Assembly (NCBI GenBank): GCA_002448445.1
Contig: DJYC01000041.1
Span: 67,528 to 131,527, forward strand
Length of the DNA: 64,000 nucleotides
DNA from: Treponema sp. UBA6988
Lineage (GTDB): Bacteria > Spirochaetota > Spirochaetia > Treponematales > Treponemataceae
Direction of reading: 5' to 3'
Each line of letters opens with the position of its first letter. Positions within the stretch are counted from its first letter, which is position 1. The notes beneath the pieces are model-generated. The model was not told where the DNA came from. It ran no database searches and worked only from the letters and a program-made list of their open reading frames with translations. Positions 1 through 8,735 of this stretch are shown piece after piece. Made by a program: the position numbers and the translations under genes.

Positions 1-409
1 AGCTCGTTGAATTTCCGTTGGAATCTTCCTGCTTTAGCTCCGTCTTGTCTTCCTGAATGTCCAGGTCGCATCCCACCGCCTGTGAAAAATCCAGAACGTC
101 CGGGTTTGCACTTTGCAGGTCTTTTGCCCTTGTTACCATGAACTTTCTTGCGCCTTCGTCAATCAAGAGCCTTGTTTCGTTTCCAAGTGTCGTTGTTGCG
201 TTAAAGGCTGCCACCAAGGATTTGTTTTGCTCTCGGTATTCAAGCTGTGCCTGAATGTCTGCCTTTGTGCTGTGCCGCCTCTCGTTGAACCAGGGAGAAA
301 GCTTTGCCGCGCAGTTCTTGCACATGTTTCCGTCTTCAAGTTTCCTGTTTCCAAGAAGCCCAATTTTTTCACCGCAAAAATCACAATATTTTTTTTCAAA
401 TAAGCCCAT
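1..409 (-). CDS. DUF4428 zinc-ribbon protein (3' end beyond window)
   Basis: Reading the minus strand from the ATG at 409 gives MGLFEKKYCDFCGEKIGLLG followed by a second pair CKNC, so the N-terminus carries a CxxC...CxxC zinc-ribbon-like knuckle. This is the arrangement of the DUF4428 domain, found at the N-terminus of small bacterial cytoplasmic proteins of unknown function. The start is fixed by an AGGAGG ribosome binding site at 412-419 and a good promoter just upstream. The coding frame stays open to position 1, so at least 136 residues are present and the C-terminus is missing. After the ribbon the sequence is charged and probably helical, with no membrane segment. Function unknown; binding of Zn is inferred from the cysteine spacing only. 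Confidence 0.75.
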   Translation of the reverse strand, partial: MGLFEKKYCDFCGEKIGLLGNRKLEDGNMCKNCAAKLSPWFNERRHSTKADIQAQLEYREQNKSLVAAFNATTTLGNETRLLIDEGARKFMVTRAKDLQSANPDVLDFSQAVGCDLDIQEDKTELKQEDSNGNSTS

Positions 410-434
410 AGGTCCTCCTGTATTTCTTCTAATC

Positions 435-462
435 ATTATAGTGCGAAAAAACAGGAAATCAA
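435..462 (-). promoter_or_regulatory. Promoter for the DUF4428 gene
   Basis: On the minus strand TTGATT (457-462) lies 16 bp from a perfect TATAAT (435-440). Predicted transcription start is near 428, giving a leader of about 20 nt that contains the AGGAGG site. Confidence 0.55.
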
Positions 463-540
463 GAAAATTTTGAATGCTTTCCCTTTCTTTTGCTTGTGCT
501 TTCTTCATGCTGGCAATAATATAGAAGCTAAGGGGGAGTT

Positions 541-1131
541 ATGAAGCTTTTGCTTGTGATTGCGCTTTTTGACGCAGCGTTCTTTTTTCTCTTTGTCTTT
601 TTTCTTGTGCGGGGACTAAAAATGCCTTTGTACAGGCAAAGAAGAAAATGCCTTGTTCTTTCCATGATTTTTCTTTCTTCATTTTTACTTTGCTCGGAAC
701 TACTGGAGCAGCTTGCCCTAAAATCCGCCTGCCTTTCAATACTTATATGGCTTTGCATGACGGTTTTCCTTATCCTAAATGTTGTCAGCATGAAAAAGTA
801 TCTTTCCCGTGCGCCCCAAATTGCTTCTGCCCTTTTTGAATGCGGTGAATACAATGCCCTTGCCTCGCGAATATCTGAAGGCTACAGAACTTACGGAAAA
901 AGCCTTCCCCCTCGTGGAGCGCCAAAAGACCAGTGGCAGTACATGAGTGCCTTTGGTAAATTTTGCAAGATAGACTTTGCGGAGACGCAGAAAAATCTCC
1001 GTTCGCTACAGTCCCTTGTCCGCAGAAACAGAACCTACAGCCTTTTTCTTTGCGCTCTCGGCATAACTTGGATTCTGCAAGTTCCACTTTTTATTTTTTC
1101 CAGCCTCTATGCTGCAAGGCTTGTGGGGTAA
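541..1131 (+). CDS. Inner-membrane protein of unknown function
   Basis: The 196-residue product starts at an ATG preceded by GGGGGAG with good spacing. Hydrophobic segments lie at about residues 3-24 and 38-80 (probably two passes), followed by a soluble stretch of about 75 residues with many Lys, Arg and Tyr, and a last hydrophobic segment at about 168-190. No catalytic motif or family is recognised. It stands 80 bp upstream of a diguanylate cyclase on the same strand, but that gene has its own promoter, so co-transcription is not needed. Conserved hypothetical membrane protein; function unknown. Confidence 0.65.
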   Translation: MKLLLVIALFDAAFFFLFVFFLVRGLKMPLYRQRRKCLVLSMIFLSSFLLCSELLEQLALKSACLSILIWLCMTVFLILNVVSMKKYLSRAPQIASALFECGEYNALASRISEGYRTYGKSLPPRGAPKDQWQYMSAFGKFCKIDFAETQKNLRSLQSLVRRNRTYSLFLCALGITWILQVPLFIFSSLYAARLVG

Positions 1132-1199
1132 CACGGAAGTCTGTTTTTTGTGACACGCTTACCGTGTAAACCTTACTATTCAAAACAAAAAAACTAATG

Positions 1200-1205
1200 T
1201 ATACT
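1200..1205 (+). promoter_or_regulatory. -10 box of a leaderless promoter (GGDEF gene)
   Basis: TATACT ends exactly 6 nt before the ATG at 1212 and no Shine-Dalgarno is present. The -35 region is weak (TATTCA at 1177-1182). The spacing is the same as at several other genes in this window. Confidence 0.45.
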
Positions 1206-1211
1206 AAAAAA

Positions 1212-2381
1212 ATGGAATTCGTGTATTTTGTGGAAGCGAATGCGCTCAGCCTCATGCTTGGATTATGGCTTGCGTTGACGATAAAAAAAGAAGGTTCGCT
1301 AAGAGCTTCCAACCAGATTTTTTTCAGAATGGCCATCTGCACTACTGTGGTGCTTGCCCTTGAAGCCGCCTGTTCACTTGTAAACGGAAGACCGGGAAAT
1401 TCTTTCTATATTGCAAACATTATCCTTAATGCCGTCCGCCTGATTCTGGCTGCCTATGCCTCGCAGACATGGCTCTTGTATACATTGCATTTCCTTAGAC
1501 CAAAGCAGACTCTTCCAAGGCGAATAAGAAAAATGATATTCATTCCCTTCTTAATAGTTGCAGCCTTTGTTGCCTTGTCAGTTTTTACACACTGGGTCTT
1601 TTATGTGGACAAGTACACAAACCTTTATACCCGCGGAAAATTCTGCTTTATACACATGATTGCAACCTACGGATATTTTGGCAATGCGGCAAATTATGCC
1701 TTAATCAAGATGCTCAGAAGCAGGTGCCGCTACTCGAACAAAATGTGCTGCACAAATTTCCTTGTCTTTGTGGTAATGCCGGTAGCAAGTGGGGCAGTGA
1801 ATCTGATGAACCCCTATTTGAACATCATCTGGGTTTTTTTGCTCATATCGCTTTTCCTAATTTTTACCCGCGTACAGTTTTCCCAGATTGTGCTGGACGG
1901 ACTTACCGGCGTTAACAACAGAAATTGCTTTGACAACTACCTCTATTCAATTTCCGCTGACAAGCCTTTCTCCGCCTGCCTTTTTATGATGGACATAAAT
2001 TCCTTTAAGGAAATAAATGACAGCTTTGGCCATCCGGAAGGAGACCAGGCACTTGAGCAGACCGCAAAAATCATCTCGCAAATTTTTAAGGATGAAAACT
2101 GCATGATTGCCCGCTACGGCGGTGATGAATTTGCAGTCCTTGCCGTTTCCCCCGAACCGTTTAGAAAAGTTGATGCCAATGCAGAAGCCCTGCGCCTTGC
2201 ACTTTACAAGGCCTTTGCCGAATACAATTCCTCTTCGTCAAAACCCTATGAACTTACTCTGAGCGCAGGCTATGCCTACATGATTGGCCGCGGCGAAGCA
2301 GATGCCCAGCAGCTGATTAGAGCCAGCGACATCGACCTCTACAACGAAAAGCAGCGCATCCACCGCAGCAATTATTCCTGA
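1212..2381 (+). CDS. Membrane-anchored diguanylate cyclase (GGDEF)
   Basis: Predicted to make cyclic di-GMP from two GTP at the inner membrane. The first 230 residues or so hold six or seven hydrophobic segments, a membrane sensor with no named domain. The GGDEF domain follows, opening with DGLTGVNNR and carrying an intact active-site loop RYGGDEF, with the metal-binding Asp in FMMDINSFKEIND. The loop is canonical, so an active cyclase rather than a degenerate receptor is expected; no EAL domain is fused. An ATG 15 nt upstream (1197) is in frame, but the -10 box TATACT lies between the two, so 1212 is preferred (389 residues). Its signal is unknown. Confidence 0.85.
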   Translation: MEFVYFVEANALSLMLGLWLALTIKKEGSLRASNQIFFRMAICTTVVLALEAACSLVNGRPGNSFYIANIILNAVRLILAAYASQTWLLYTLHFLRPKQTLPRRIRKMIFIPFLIVAAFVALSVFTHWVFYVDKYTNLYTRGKFCFIHMIATYGYFGNAANYALIKMLRSRCRYSNKMCCTNFLVFVVMPVASGAVNLMNPYLNIIWVFLLISLFLIFTRVQFSQIVLDGLTGVNNRNCFDNYLYSISADKPFSACLFMMDINSFKEINDSFGHPEGDQALEQTAKIISQIFKDENCMIARYGGDEFAVLAVSPEPFRKVDANAEALRLALYKAFAEYNSSSSKPYELTLSAGYAYMIGRGEADAQQLIRASDIDLYNEKQRIHRSNYS

Positions 2382-2464
2382 TTTTTTTTCTTCTTCTTCT
2401 TTTTGCGGCACTTTTTCCTGCTGAATAAAAGCGTCCCCAAAGAACACCTTGCCATTTTTGTTAT

Positions 2465-2560
2465 GGGCTTTCCGGGGTTTCGCCTCCCGGCTCCATTCCT
2501 CTGGTCGCGCTGCGCACTCCCGCCGGAACGGGCTTTCGCCCGCCCCTCCAATCCCTGCCG
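2465..2560 (-). repeat. GC-rich intergenic repeat, family A copy 1
   Basis: Read on the minus strand this shows the family A framework: GATTGGAGGGGCG, a variable GC-rich stem, an (A)ATGGAG block and CGGAAACCCCGGAAAGCCC. At least nine copies occur in the window, always between genes. It lies between the diguanylate cyclase and the insertion sequence. Confidence 0.7.
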
Positions 2561-2623
2561 TGCTTGGGGATGCTAAAATTATCAAACTGAAGACCATTCG
2601 TTAAACTGCCTTTTTGCCTTGTC

Positions 2624-2637
2624 CCAAAAGAAAATCT
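2624..2637. repeat. Left flanking direct repeat of the IS
   Basis: CCAAAAGAAAATCT directly abuts the left inverted repeat of the IS and is repeated exactly at 3851-3864. With shared edge bases the identity extends to 17 bp (CCCAAAAGAAAATCTGG at 2623-2639 and 3850-3866). Interpreted as a target duplication. Confidence 0.65.
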
Positions 2638-3850
2638 GGGTAACTTGTAAATAATAATTCCCCACTTTTCTGTCATAAATTACAACATTTTTTATAAATC
2701 ATGGCGGGGGTAAGACCGTCATGAATCTTTCTAGGATAGTTGTTCATCCATTCCTCCGCTTGCCGGACTTTCTCATCAGTGACCAGCGAAAAATCACAGC
2801 CCTTAGGGAAGAATCGGCGGAGAATCCTGTTGTGATTCTCGTTCGTGCCGCGCTCGCAGGCTGTGTAAGGATGCGCGAAGTAGAGTTTTGTCCTGGGCTT
2901 CCCGTCGATGCAGCTTCTTTCGATTCCCTCAATGTTCATGAACTCTGTTCCCCCGTCGCAGGTGAGCGTCCTGAAAATCCTTCTGAATGCCTCGCTGCCG
3001 ATTTCTCTTTCTATGCCGTCAAGGACATCGATTACACTTTCCCCTTTTGCGTCGGGAATCTTTCTCGCAATCTCATTGCGGCTCTTGCGCTCAGTCATGG
3101 TGAAAAGGCATTCCGTTCCTTTGTCCGCCCCGCCTTTTACGGTGTCCAGTTCCCAATGGCCGAAACTTTCCCGCGTCTCGACCTCTGCCGGCCGTTTGTC
3201 GATGCTGTGCTCCGCGCATTTGGTGCGGCTGTAGCGCCTTGTGGAACCTTTCTCCCGGTATTTTACCCCTTGTTGGGCAGGTCCGTCCGCCCCACCCCCG
3301 CGACATCGCCTTTGTTCACCCAGTTGTAGAGTGTCTTCTCGCAGAACCTTGTCTCCGTCTTCCAGCCGTTAAGCCTGAACTCGGCCAGCACTGCATAGGG
3401 GCTGTAGTTCTCATCCACAATCAGCCTTTTCAGCTCGGCGCACAGGATGAAGTCGCTTCCTATTTTCAGTTTCCGCCCCCTGGCCGTGTTCTCCCAGTCA
3501 GCCTTCAGCTGGGCATAGTCCGCATTGTATTCCCAGACTTTGCTCAGGTCTGTTTTCGTATGCTCCACAAGTCCGCGTTGCATCTCATTGTATATGGTTT
3601 TCCTGTCACACCCGAAAATCTTTGCCAGCTCTGTCTTTTTCGTGATTTTTGGGTACCCACGCTTGCCGAGCAGGTAGCCTTCCAGCAGAAGCCTCTTGCT
3701 GTGGCCAAAGCAGCTGTTTTCTTTTCTCTTCTTTCGTGCTATATTCTCCATTAGGTTTTCTTCCTCCTGTTTTTTGGTCTGTGCAATTTCCATTATAACA
3801 GAAGGTTGAAAACCTTTTTATTTTGGGGAATTATATTTTACAGCTTACCC
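2638..3850 (-). mobile_element. IS30-family insertion sequence
   Basis: About 1.2 kb, bounded by imperfect 27-bp terminal inverted repeats: left 2638-2664 (GGGTAACTTGTAAATAATAA...) and right 3824-3850 (reverse complement starts GGGTAAGCTGTAAAATATAA). It carries one transposase gene on the minus strand, split by a frameshift. Flanking direct repeats of 14-17 bp are still identical, which suggests a fairly recent insertion. It sits just upstream of the helicase operon promoter. Confidence 0.85.
2673..3793 (-). pseudogene. IS30-family transposase, frameshifted
   Basis: The N-terminal part (3793 to 3263) has an HTH region (ELAKIFGCDRKTIYNEM) and ends at NKG followed by TAA. The catalytic part continues in the -1 frame through KYREKG to 2673. 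DDE residues are visible: Asp in GHWELDTVKGG, Asp in LTCDGGTEF and Glu in ERGTNENHNRILRRF. The frames separate at a run of four G on the coding strand (3266-3269 in window coordinates). One extra G would restore NKGGKYREKG, a natural sequence for IS30 enzymes, so loss of one base is the simplest reading. IS30 transposases normally come from one frame, but -1 slippage on this run cannot be excluded. Total length if joined is about 373 residues, near the family norm. Confidence 0.8.
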
Positions 3851-3864
3851 CCAAAAGAAAATCT
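3851..3864. repeat. Right flanking direct repeat of the IS
   Basis: Exact copy of CCAAAAGAAAATCT at 2624-2637, directly outside the right inverted repeat. See the left copy. Confidence 0.65.
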
Positions 3865-3898
3865 GGAAAAAAAAGAAGACTTTTCTTTAGATCCATGC

Positions 3899-3904
3899 TA
3901 TAAT
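3899..3904 (+). promoter_or_regulatory. -10 box of the helicase operon
   Basis: A perfect TATAAT lies 16 nt before the ATG at 3921, giving a predicted leader of about 10 nt with AAGG as a weak ribosome binding site. No clear -35 is seen. The IS ends about 50 bp upstream. Confidence 0.45.
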
Positions 3905-3920
3905 TATTGGCAAGGTATAT

Positions 3921-4409
3921 ATGGGAAAAATTTCATTTTCGGATGATGATTATTCAGTTCTTCTCAATCTTGTTTCTGTAGCACACCAGCCTGCATTGCA
4001 GCGAGCTATTGAATTTGCAAAAAATCCTTCCCCCGAATCTGCAAAGTCTGTTTCTGAAGTTATGGATGAACTTTATGAAATAAAACAAAATATGAAGAAG
4101 CGGGATGGTAAAATAAAAAAACTTGATGCTCTAATAAAATATTCAGTTAGGGCTACTTCAGAATTTGCAAGTACAAAAAAATTTTTTGATGTGAAGAAAG
4201 CTAGGAAGGTTTATAAAATTGAAAATCCTACAGAACTTCTAAAACGGCTTTTGAAAATTTTTGACGATCCCGAAGATTTCTCTTCTTGTATCGAGTTTAA
4301 TTTTAAGAATCTTGTTGACTTGATGGGGGAAAAATTCGTGGAAGAGAATTCTGATGTCATTTCTGTAAAAGAATATGAACCAGCAATTTATCTTCAAAAA
4401 AGGATATGA
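3921..4409 (+). CDS. Hypothetical protein, partner of the helicase
   Basis: The 162-residue product is soluble, rich in Lys and Glu, and mostly helical by composition, with a probable coiled coil around residues 40-75 (SVSEVMDELYEIKQNMKKRD). No family is recognised. It precedes the large helicase gene by 13 bp in the same direction, so the two are probably one operon and may act together. The A+T-rich composition of both genes contrasts with the flanking GC-rich repeats and fits an acquired module. A role as accessory or regulatory subunit of the helicase is inferred from position only. Confidence 0.6.
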   Translation: MGKISFSDDDYSVLLNLVSVAHQPALQRAIEFAKNPSPESAKSVSEVMDELYEIKQNMKKRDGKIKKLDALIKYSVRATSEFASTKKFFDVKKARKVYKIENPTELLKRLLKIFDDPEDFSSCIEFNFKNLVDLMGEKFVEENSDVISVKEYEPAIYLQKRI

Positions 4410-4422
4410 AAAGGAAGAGTAA

Positions 4423-7400
4423 ATGACCAATGTCGCAAAAGATATCTTTCGCTCGATTCATGAAGGTAAGTGGCTGAATATTGAATATGAAAGCAAGAAT
4501 TCCATGCGGAAGAAATATTGGATTGCAGTTCTTGGCATAAACCTTGAATATAAGTCACTGACGGTTATGGGCTTGCATATTGGTGACTTTACGACAAAAG
4601 AGCTTACAATTTACATAGAAAAAATTGTTTCATCCCAAGTACTTGAAGGAACTTATTACAAAATTAACAAGAATCTTCTGCAAGATATAGAGGCTTTCCC
4701 TCAAAAATATGCATCTTTGTTTTCTGGTATTGCAAATTTAAAAACACTCAATTATCTTTCTGACTGCAATAAACTTTCCGACCTTCCTAAATTGAATACT
4801 GAATATGAACTGGTTAATAGACTGGATTCCTCAAAAATTGCAAACAAGATATATAGACTTGATGAAGAACAATTCAAACATTTTGTGAACAGCTTTAAAA
4901 AACGCGCAGAAACTGTTAAGACTAAAAACAAAGCGAGCGTCATGCAACTTGCTTTGAATGTCCTTAGCGTTCATACTAACAAGGGTCTTTATGTCCTTGC
5001 GTACCGGGAAGTCCGTCTTGACGTGGAAAAAAGAATTTTAATTGCGGGAAACAAAATTAAAATATGTGCGGAGTTTTGTGTTGACGACTCGGTAGAAAAA
5101 AGAACAAAACTCAGTATACAGAATTTTCTTGACAATGATGACCTTGCGCTGCTTGATAATTTTGAACAGAATGCGGAAGTTATAAAAGATGCAATAATGC
5201 AAAACGTAAAGAACCGCAAAAATTGCTCCGTTGATGACATGCCTTATTTTCTTTGCATTCAGCGCGATGTAAATGCAAACCTTGAAAAAGAATATGAAGC
5301 CATTACAGAGATGTATTCACAAAATGAGGTGACGGTTCCCATCCAAGCCTTTTTTGGCGAGTTGCATTCCGTAAAAACTAATGACGAACTGCTTCCCATT
5401 GCTCTGATTGACAAGAATGTTAACCTTGACCAGCTTCTTGCAATTCACAATGCAATGAATTATCCTGTTGCCTATATTCAGGGACCTCCAGGTACAGGCA
5501 AGACCACTACAATCATCAATACGATAATCACTGCCTTTTTTAACTCAAAGACTGTTCTTTTTTCTTCTTATAATAACCATCCGATTGACGGTGTTTTTAA
5601 AAAGCTTACTTCTTTAAAATATAAAAGCTATACGATTCCTTTTCCAATACTTCGAATTGGAAGCAACAGTCGAATTCCTGAAACTTGCAGGTATATAAAA
5701 AATCTTCTTGTTACAGTTGAAAAATTGAATGCATATGAAGACGTTCTTACCCAGAACAGACAGACTCAAATTGAGAGGACAAAAAAGCTTACGGAACTTT
5801 TGCAAAAGCACGAAAAGCAGATGGATCTGATGGAACGACAAGGCTTGATAGAGTCGATGCTTTCAAAAAATGAGAATATGAATTTGCGTCTGAATCTTGA
5901 AGGTCAGCAGGCTTCTGAGATAAGAAAACAGCTTTTGCAAATTGGGAAGATTTCTGATGAGGATGCACTTTCCCTTGTTGATTTTGATTATGAAAGAATG
6001 ATGCAGTTCTTGAATTTTACATCCGTTAAATTCTTGAAAAGACTTTTTAATCCTGAATACAAAGATTTTCTTGAAATTTTGGACGTTCAGAATGAGGAGA
6101 ATCAAGCCGTTGCTTTTAACAAGTATTTTTCCAATCCAGTAAATGTTGAAAGAATAAAGGAAGTTTTTCCGGTCTTTTGTGCAACCTGCATTTCGTCACA
6201 GAAAATAGGCGAGCCAAAATCGTATTTTGACATGACGATTATAGACGAAGCAAGCCAATGCAATACGGCGGTTTCTTTGGTTCCGATAATCCGCGGAAAA
6301 AGCCTTATGCTTGTTGGTGATCCGCAGCAGCTTAGCCCAGTGATCACTTTGGACAAAAACATAAACGAAGAGCTTAAGGCAAAGTACAATGTTAACGAAA
6401 GCTACGACTATATAAAGAATTCAATATACAAGACGTTTCTTGCGAATGATGCCGTAAGTCAGGAAACTTTGCTTCACAACCATTACCGCTGTGCAAAGGA
6501 TATAATAGAATTCAACAATAAAAAGTACTACAACAATCAGCTGAACATAAAGTCAAAGACTATGTATGACAGGCCACTTGTTTTTTGCGATATTGCCGAC
6601 AATTCATCCAGCATAAAAAATACAGCTCCAAAAGAGGCTGATAAAATTGTTCAGTACGTAATGAATAATTCTGATAAAAAAATAGGAATCATAACGCCAT
6701 TTAAAAATCAAAAGGATTTGATCGAGTACAAACTTATGGAAAATGGCCTGAACGAAACAGTGAGCTGCGGAACTGTTCATGCATTTCAGGGGGATGAAAA
6801 AGACGAGATTTTGTTTTCTCTTGCCCTTACAGACAATACCTATTCAAAAACCTATGATTGGCTAAAGAATAACAGGGAGCTTTTGAACGTTGCGGTCTCG
6901 CGTGCTAAGGACAAGCTTGTTCTTCTTTCCAGTACAAAGCAGTTGGAGCGTTTGCACAAAAATGATGAACAAGATGATTTGTACGAGCTTGCAAATTATG
7001 TTCGTAATAACGGCGATTACAAAGTTACCTCCAGGGAAAATTCCTCTAGGGCATTGGGAATAAAGCCTTACAGTACGGAAACGGAGGATGCCTTTTTAAC
7101 GACATTGAACCATGCTCTTTCTGTTATGCTCAATGAGAATACAAAATTTGCGGTTAAGCGAGAGGTTCAGCTTTCGCATTTGTTTGACAAGAATAAGGAC
7201 GACTGTGATTTCTTTTATAAAGGCAGCCTTGATTTTGTGATTTACAAAAAGGGCTTCCGCGGAAAGGAAGAGCCTGTTCTTGCTATAGAACTTGACGGTC
7301 CTGAGCATCATGACAACCCAAAGGTGATGGCCCGTGATGAAAAGAAAAAGCAGATTTGCAAAAACCATGGCTTTGATTTGATTCATGTGGATAATTCTTA

Positions 7401-7458
7401 TGCGAGGCGTTACAACTTTGTAAAGGACATTCTGGAAGAATTTTTTACCATGCGTTAG
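4423..7458 (+). CDS. SF1 helicase with C-terminal nuclease-like domain
   Basis: The 1011-residue protein looks multidomain. Residues about 1-75 resemble a WYL-type fold (IHEGKWLNIEYES...). A superfamily 1 DNA2/NAM7-like helicase core follows: Walker A GPPGTGKTTT near 352, Walker B IIDEASQ near 607, LVGDPQQLSP, GTVHAFQGDEKDEI, and the C-terminal LLNVAVSRAKDKL motif. A coiled-coil insertion lies at about 430-520. The last 120 residues (FAVKREVQLSHLF, then LAIELDGPEHHDNP, then a Lys-rich helix and HGFDLIHVDN) resemble the DUF2726 PD-(D/E)xK nuclease fold. Predicted to unwind and cut or remodel nucleic acid in an ATP-dependent way. The ribosome site AGGAAGAG precedes the ATG. Proteins of this build are common in defence islands; phage defence is an inference. 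Confidence 0.85.
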   Translation: MTNVAKDIFRSIHEGKWLNIEYESKNSMRKKYWIAVLGINLEYKSLTVMGLHIGDFTTKELTIYIEKIVSSQVLEGTYYKINKNLLQDIEAFPQKYASLFSGIANLKTLNYLSDCNKLSDLPKLNTEYELVNRLDSSKIANKIYRLDEEQFKHFVNSFKKRAETVKTKNKASVMQLALNVLSVHTNKGLYVLAYREVRLDVEKRILIAGNKIKICAEFCVDDSVEKRTKLSIQNFLDNDDLALLDNFEQNAEVIKDAIMQNVKNRKNCSVDDMPYFLCIQRDVNANLEKEYEAITEMYSQNEVTVPIQAFFGELHSVKTNDELLPIALIDKNVNLDQLLAIHNAMNYPVAYIQGPPGTGKTTTIINTIITAFFNSKTVLFSSYNNHPIDGVFKKLTSLKYKSYTIPFPILRIGSNSRIPETCRYIKNLLVTVEKLNAYEDVLTQNRQTQIERTKKLTELLQKHEKQMDLMERQGLIESMLSKNENMNLRLNLEGQQASEIRKQLLQIGKISDEDALSLVDFDYERMMQFLNFTSVKFLKRLFNPEYKDFLEILDVQNEENQAVAFNKYFSNPVNVERIKEVFPVFCATCISSQKIGEPKSYFDMTIIDEASQCNTAVSLVPIIRGKSLMLVGDPQQLSPVITLDKNINEELKAKYNVNESYDYIKNSIYKTFLANDAVSQETLLHNHYRCAKDIIEFNNKKYYNNQLNIKSKTMYDRPLVFCDIADNSSSIKNTAPKEADKIVQYVMNNSDKKIGIITPFKNQKDLIEYKLMENGLNETVSCGTVHAFQGDEKDEILFSLALTDNTYSKTYDWLKNNRELLNVAVSRAKDKLVLLSSTKQLERLHKNDEQDDLYELANYVRNNGDYKVTSRENSSRALGIKPYSTETEDAFLTTLNHALSVMLNENTKFAVKREVQLSHLFDKNKDDCDFFYKGSLDFVIYKKGFRGKEEPVLAIELDGPEHHDNPKVMARDEKKKQICKNHGFDLIHVDNSYARRYNFVKDILEEFFTMR

Positions 7459-7530
7459 GGATTGGAGGGACGGCGTAGCCGTTCGCGGCTTGTCCGCGAA
7501 TGGAGCGATAGCGGAACCCCGGAAAGCCCG
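7459..7530 (+). repeat. GC-rich intergenic repeat, family A copy 2
   Basis: Begins right after the helicase stop codon with GGATTGGAGGGACGG, contains an internal stem (TTCGCGGCTTGTCCGCGAA), then TGGAGCGATAGCGGAACCCC and GGAAAGCC. Downstream 7531-7610 holds another GC-rich structured stretch with no gene. Confidence 0.7.
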
Positions 7531-7613
7531 ACCCCGCGTGAGCGGGGGAACGCCCAGAGAATCTTCGAGGGACGCCCAGCGCAGCTTCAAGGGCACTCAA
7601 AGAAAGATTCACC

Positions 7614-7642
7614 TTGTTAAATCAATTTTCTTGTGCTATACT
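7614..7642 (+). promoter_or_regulatory. Leaderless promoter of the phosphofructokinase gene
   Basis: TTGTTA (7614-7619), 17-bp spacer, TATACT (7637-7642), then 6 nt to the ATG at 7649. No Shine-Dalgarno sequence is present. Confidence 0.6.
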
Positions 7643-7648
7643 TGATGA

Positions 7649-8734
7649 ATGGAACCATCTAAGGTAAAGACTTTTGGCATACTTACAAGCGGGGGGGATG
7701 CTCCCGGTCTTAATGCTGCAATCAGGGCTGTTTGCCGCACAGCCCGTACTCAGTATGGAATGAAGGCGATTGGAATCCGCAACGGATACAGGGGGCTTGT
7801 AAAAGGCGACATGGCTCCCCTTGAACAGGATGACTTGGTTGGTCTTTTGACCGTAGGCGGGACGATTCTTGGCACATCGCGAGAAAAACCTTTTAAGAAT
7901 CCGGAGAAGGACGAGGAAACAGGTCTTTTGCCGGTAGAAGCAATAAAGAAGAATTACAAGAAATGGAAGCTGGATGCCTTGGTCTGCATTGGCGGAAACG
8001 GAACGAATACTACTGCCAGCATGCTTGCGGCGGAAGGGCTTAACGTGATTGGTCTTCCAAAAACAATAGACAACGACATTGTTCACACGGACATGACTTT
8101 TGGTTTTCACACAGCGCTCGACGTTGCAACTGATGCCATTGACCGCATTCACACAACCGCTCACAGCCACAGCAGAATCATGGTGATTGAAGTTATGGGC
8201 CACAAGGCGGGTTGGCTGGGGCTTTATTCAGGTATTGCCGGCGGCGGGGACGTTATCTTGATTCCTGAAATTCCTTATGACATTTCCTGCGTTGCAAAGA
8301 AGGTTGAAGAAAGGCGCGATGCAGGAAGAAACTTTTCTATTATAGTAGTTGCCGAAGGTGCAAAGAGCCGCGAAGAGTCGCTTTTGGACAAAAAGGCTTT
8401 TAAGAAGGCAAGGGCTGCCATGCCATATTCAATTGCCTACCGGGTTGCGCATGAGCTTGAAAATGCTACCGGTTTGGAAAGCCGCGTTACGGTTCTTGGC
8501 TATTTGCAGAGGGGCGGAACTCCAAGTTCTTACGACAGGGTTCTTGCCACTAGGTTTGGAACTGAAGCCGCTCATTTTTTGGCTGAAGGTGATTTTGGAA
8601 AGCTTGTTGCCCTGCAGAACGGTCAGATTGTCGGCGTTCCATTGGAAGTAATTGCAGGCCGCGTAAAGAACATTCCTGTTGACCATCCGATGATAAAAAC
8701 TGCGCGTGAACTTGGAACATGTTTGGGGGACTAG
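7649..8734 (+). CDS. 6-phosphofructokinase (PFK-A superfamily)
   Basis: Phosphorylates fructose 6-phosphate to the 1,6-bisphosphate in glycolysis (cytoplasm). Family motifs: N-terminal GILTSGGDAPGLNAAIR, catalytic PKTIDND (137-143) and MGHKAGWLGL. The 361-residue length fits the superfamily. The phosphoryl-donor loop is GGNGT (115-119), where E. coli PfkA has GGDGS; Asn replaces the Mg-contacting Asp. The Gly that favours ATP over pyrophosphate is kept, but Lys138 in PKTIDND is the residue usual in pyrophosphate-dependent enzymes. Donor use (ATP or PPi) therefore cannot be called safely. The mRNA is probably leaderless. The next gene starts one base after the stop codon, so the two are probably co-transcribed. 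Confidence 0.85.
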   Translation: MEPSKVKTFGILTSGGDAPGLNAAIRAVCRTARTQYGMKAIGIRNGYRGLVKGDMAPLEQDDLVGLLTVGGTILGTSREKPFKNPEKDEETGLLPVEAIKKNYKKWKLDALVCIGGNGTNTTASMLAAEGLNVIGLPKTIDNDIVHTDMTFGFHTALDVATDAIDRIHTTAHSHSRIMVIEVMGHKAGWLGLYSGIAGGGDVILIPEIPYDISCVAKKVEERRDAGRNFSIIVVAEGAKSREESLLDKKAFKKARAAMPYSIAYRVAHELENATGLESRVTVLGYLQRGGTPSSYDRVLATRFGTEAAHFLAEGDFGKLVALQNGQIVGVPLEVIAGRVKNIPVDHPMIKTARELGTCLGD

Positions 8735-8735
8735 A

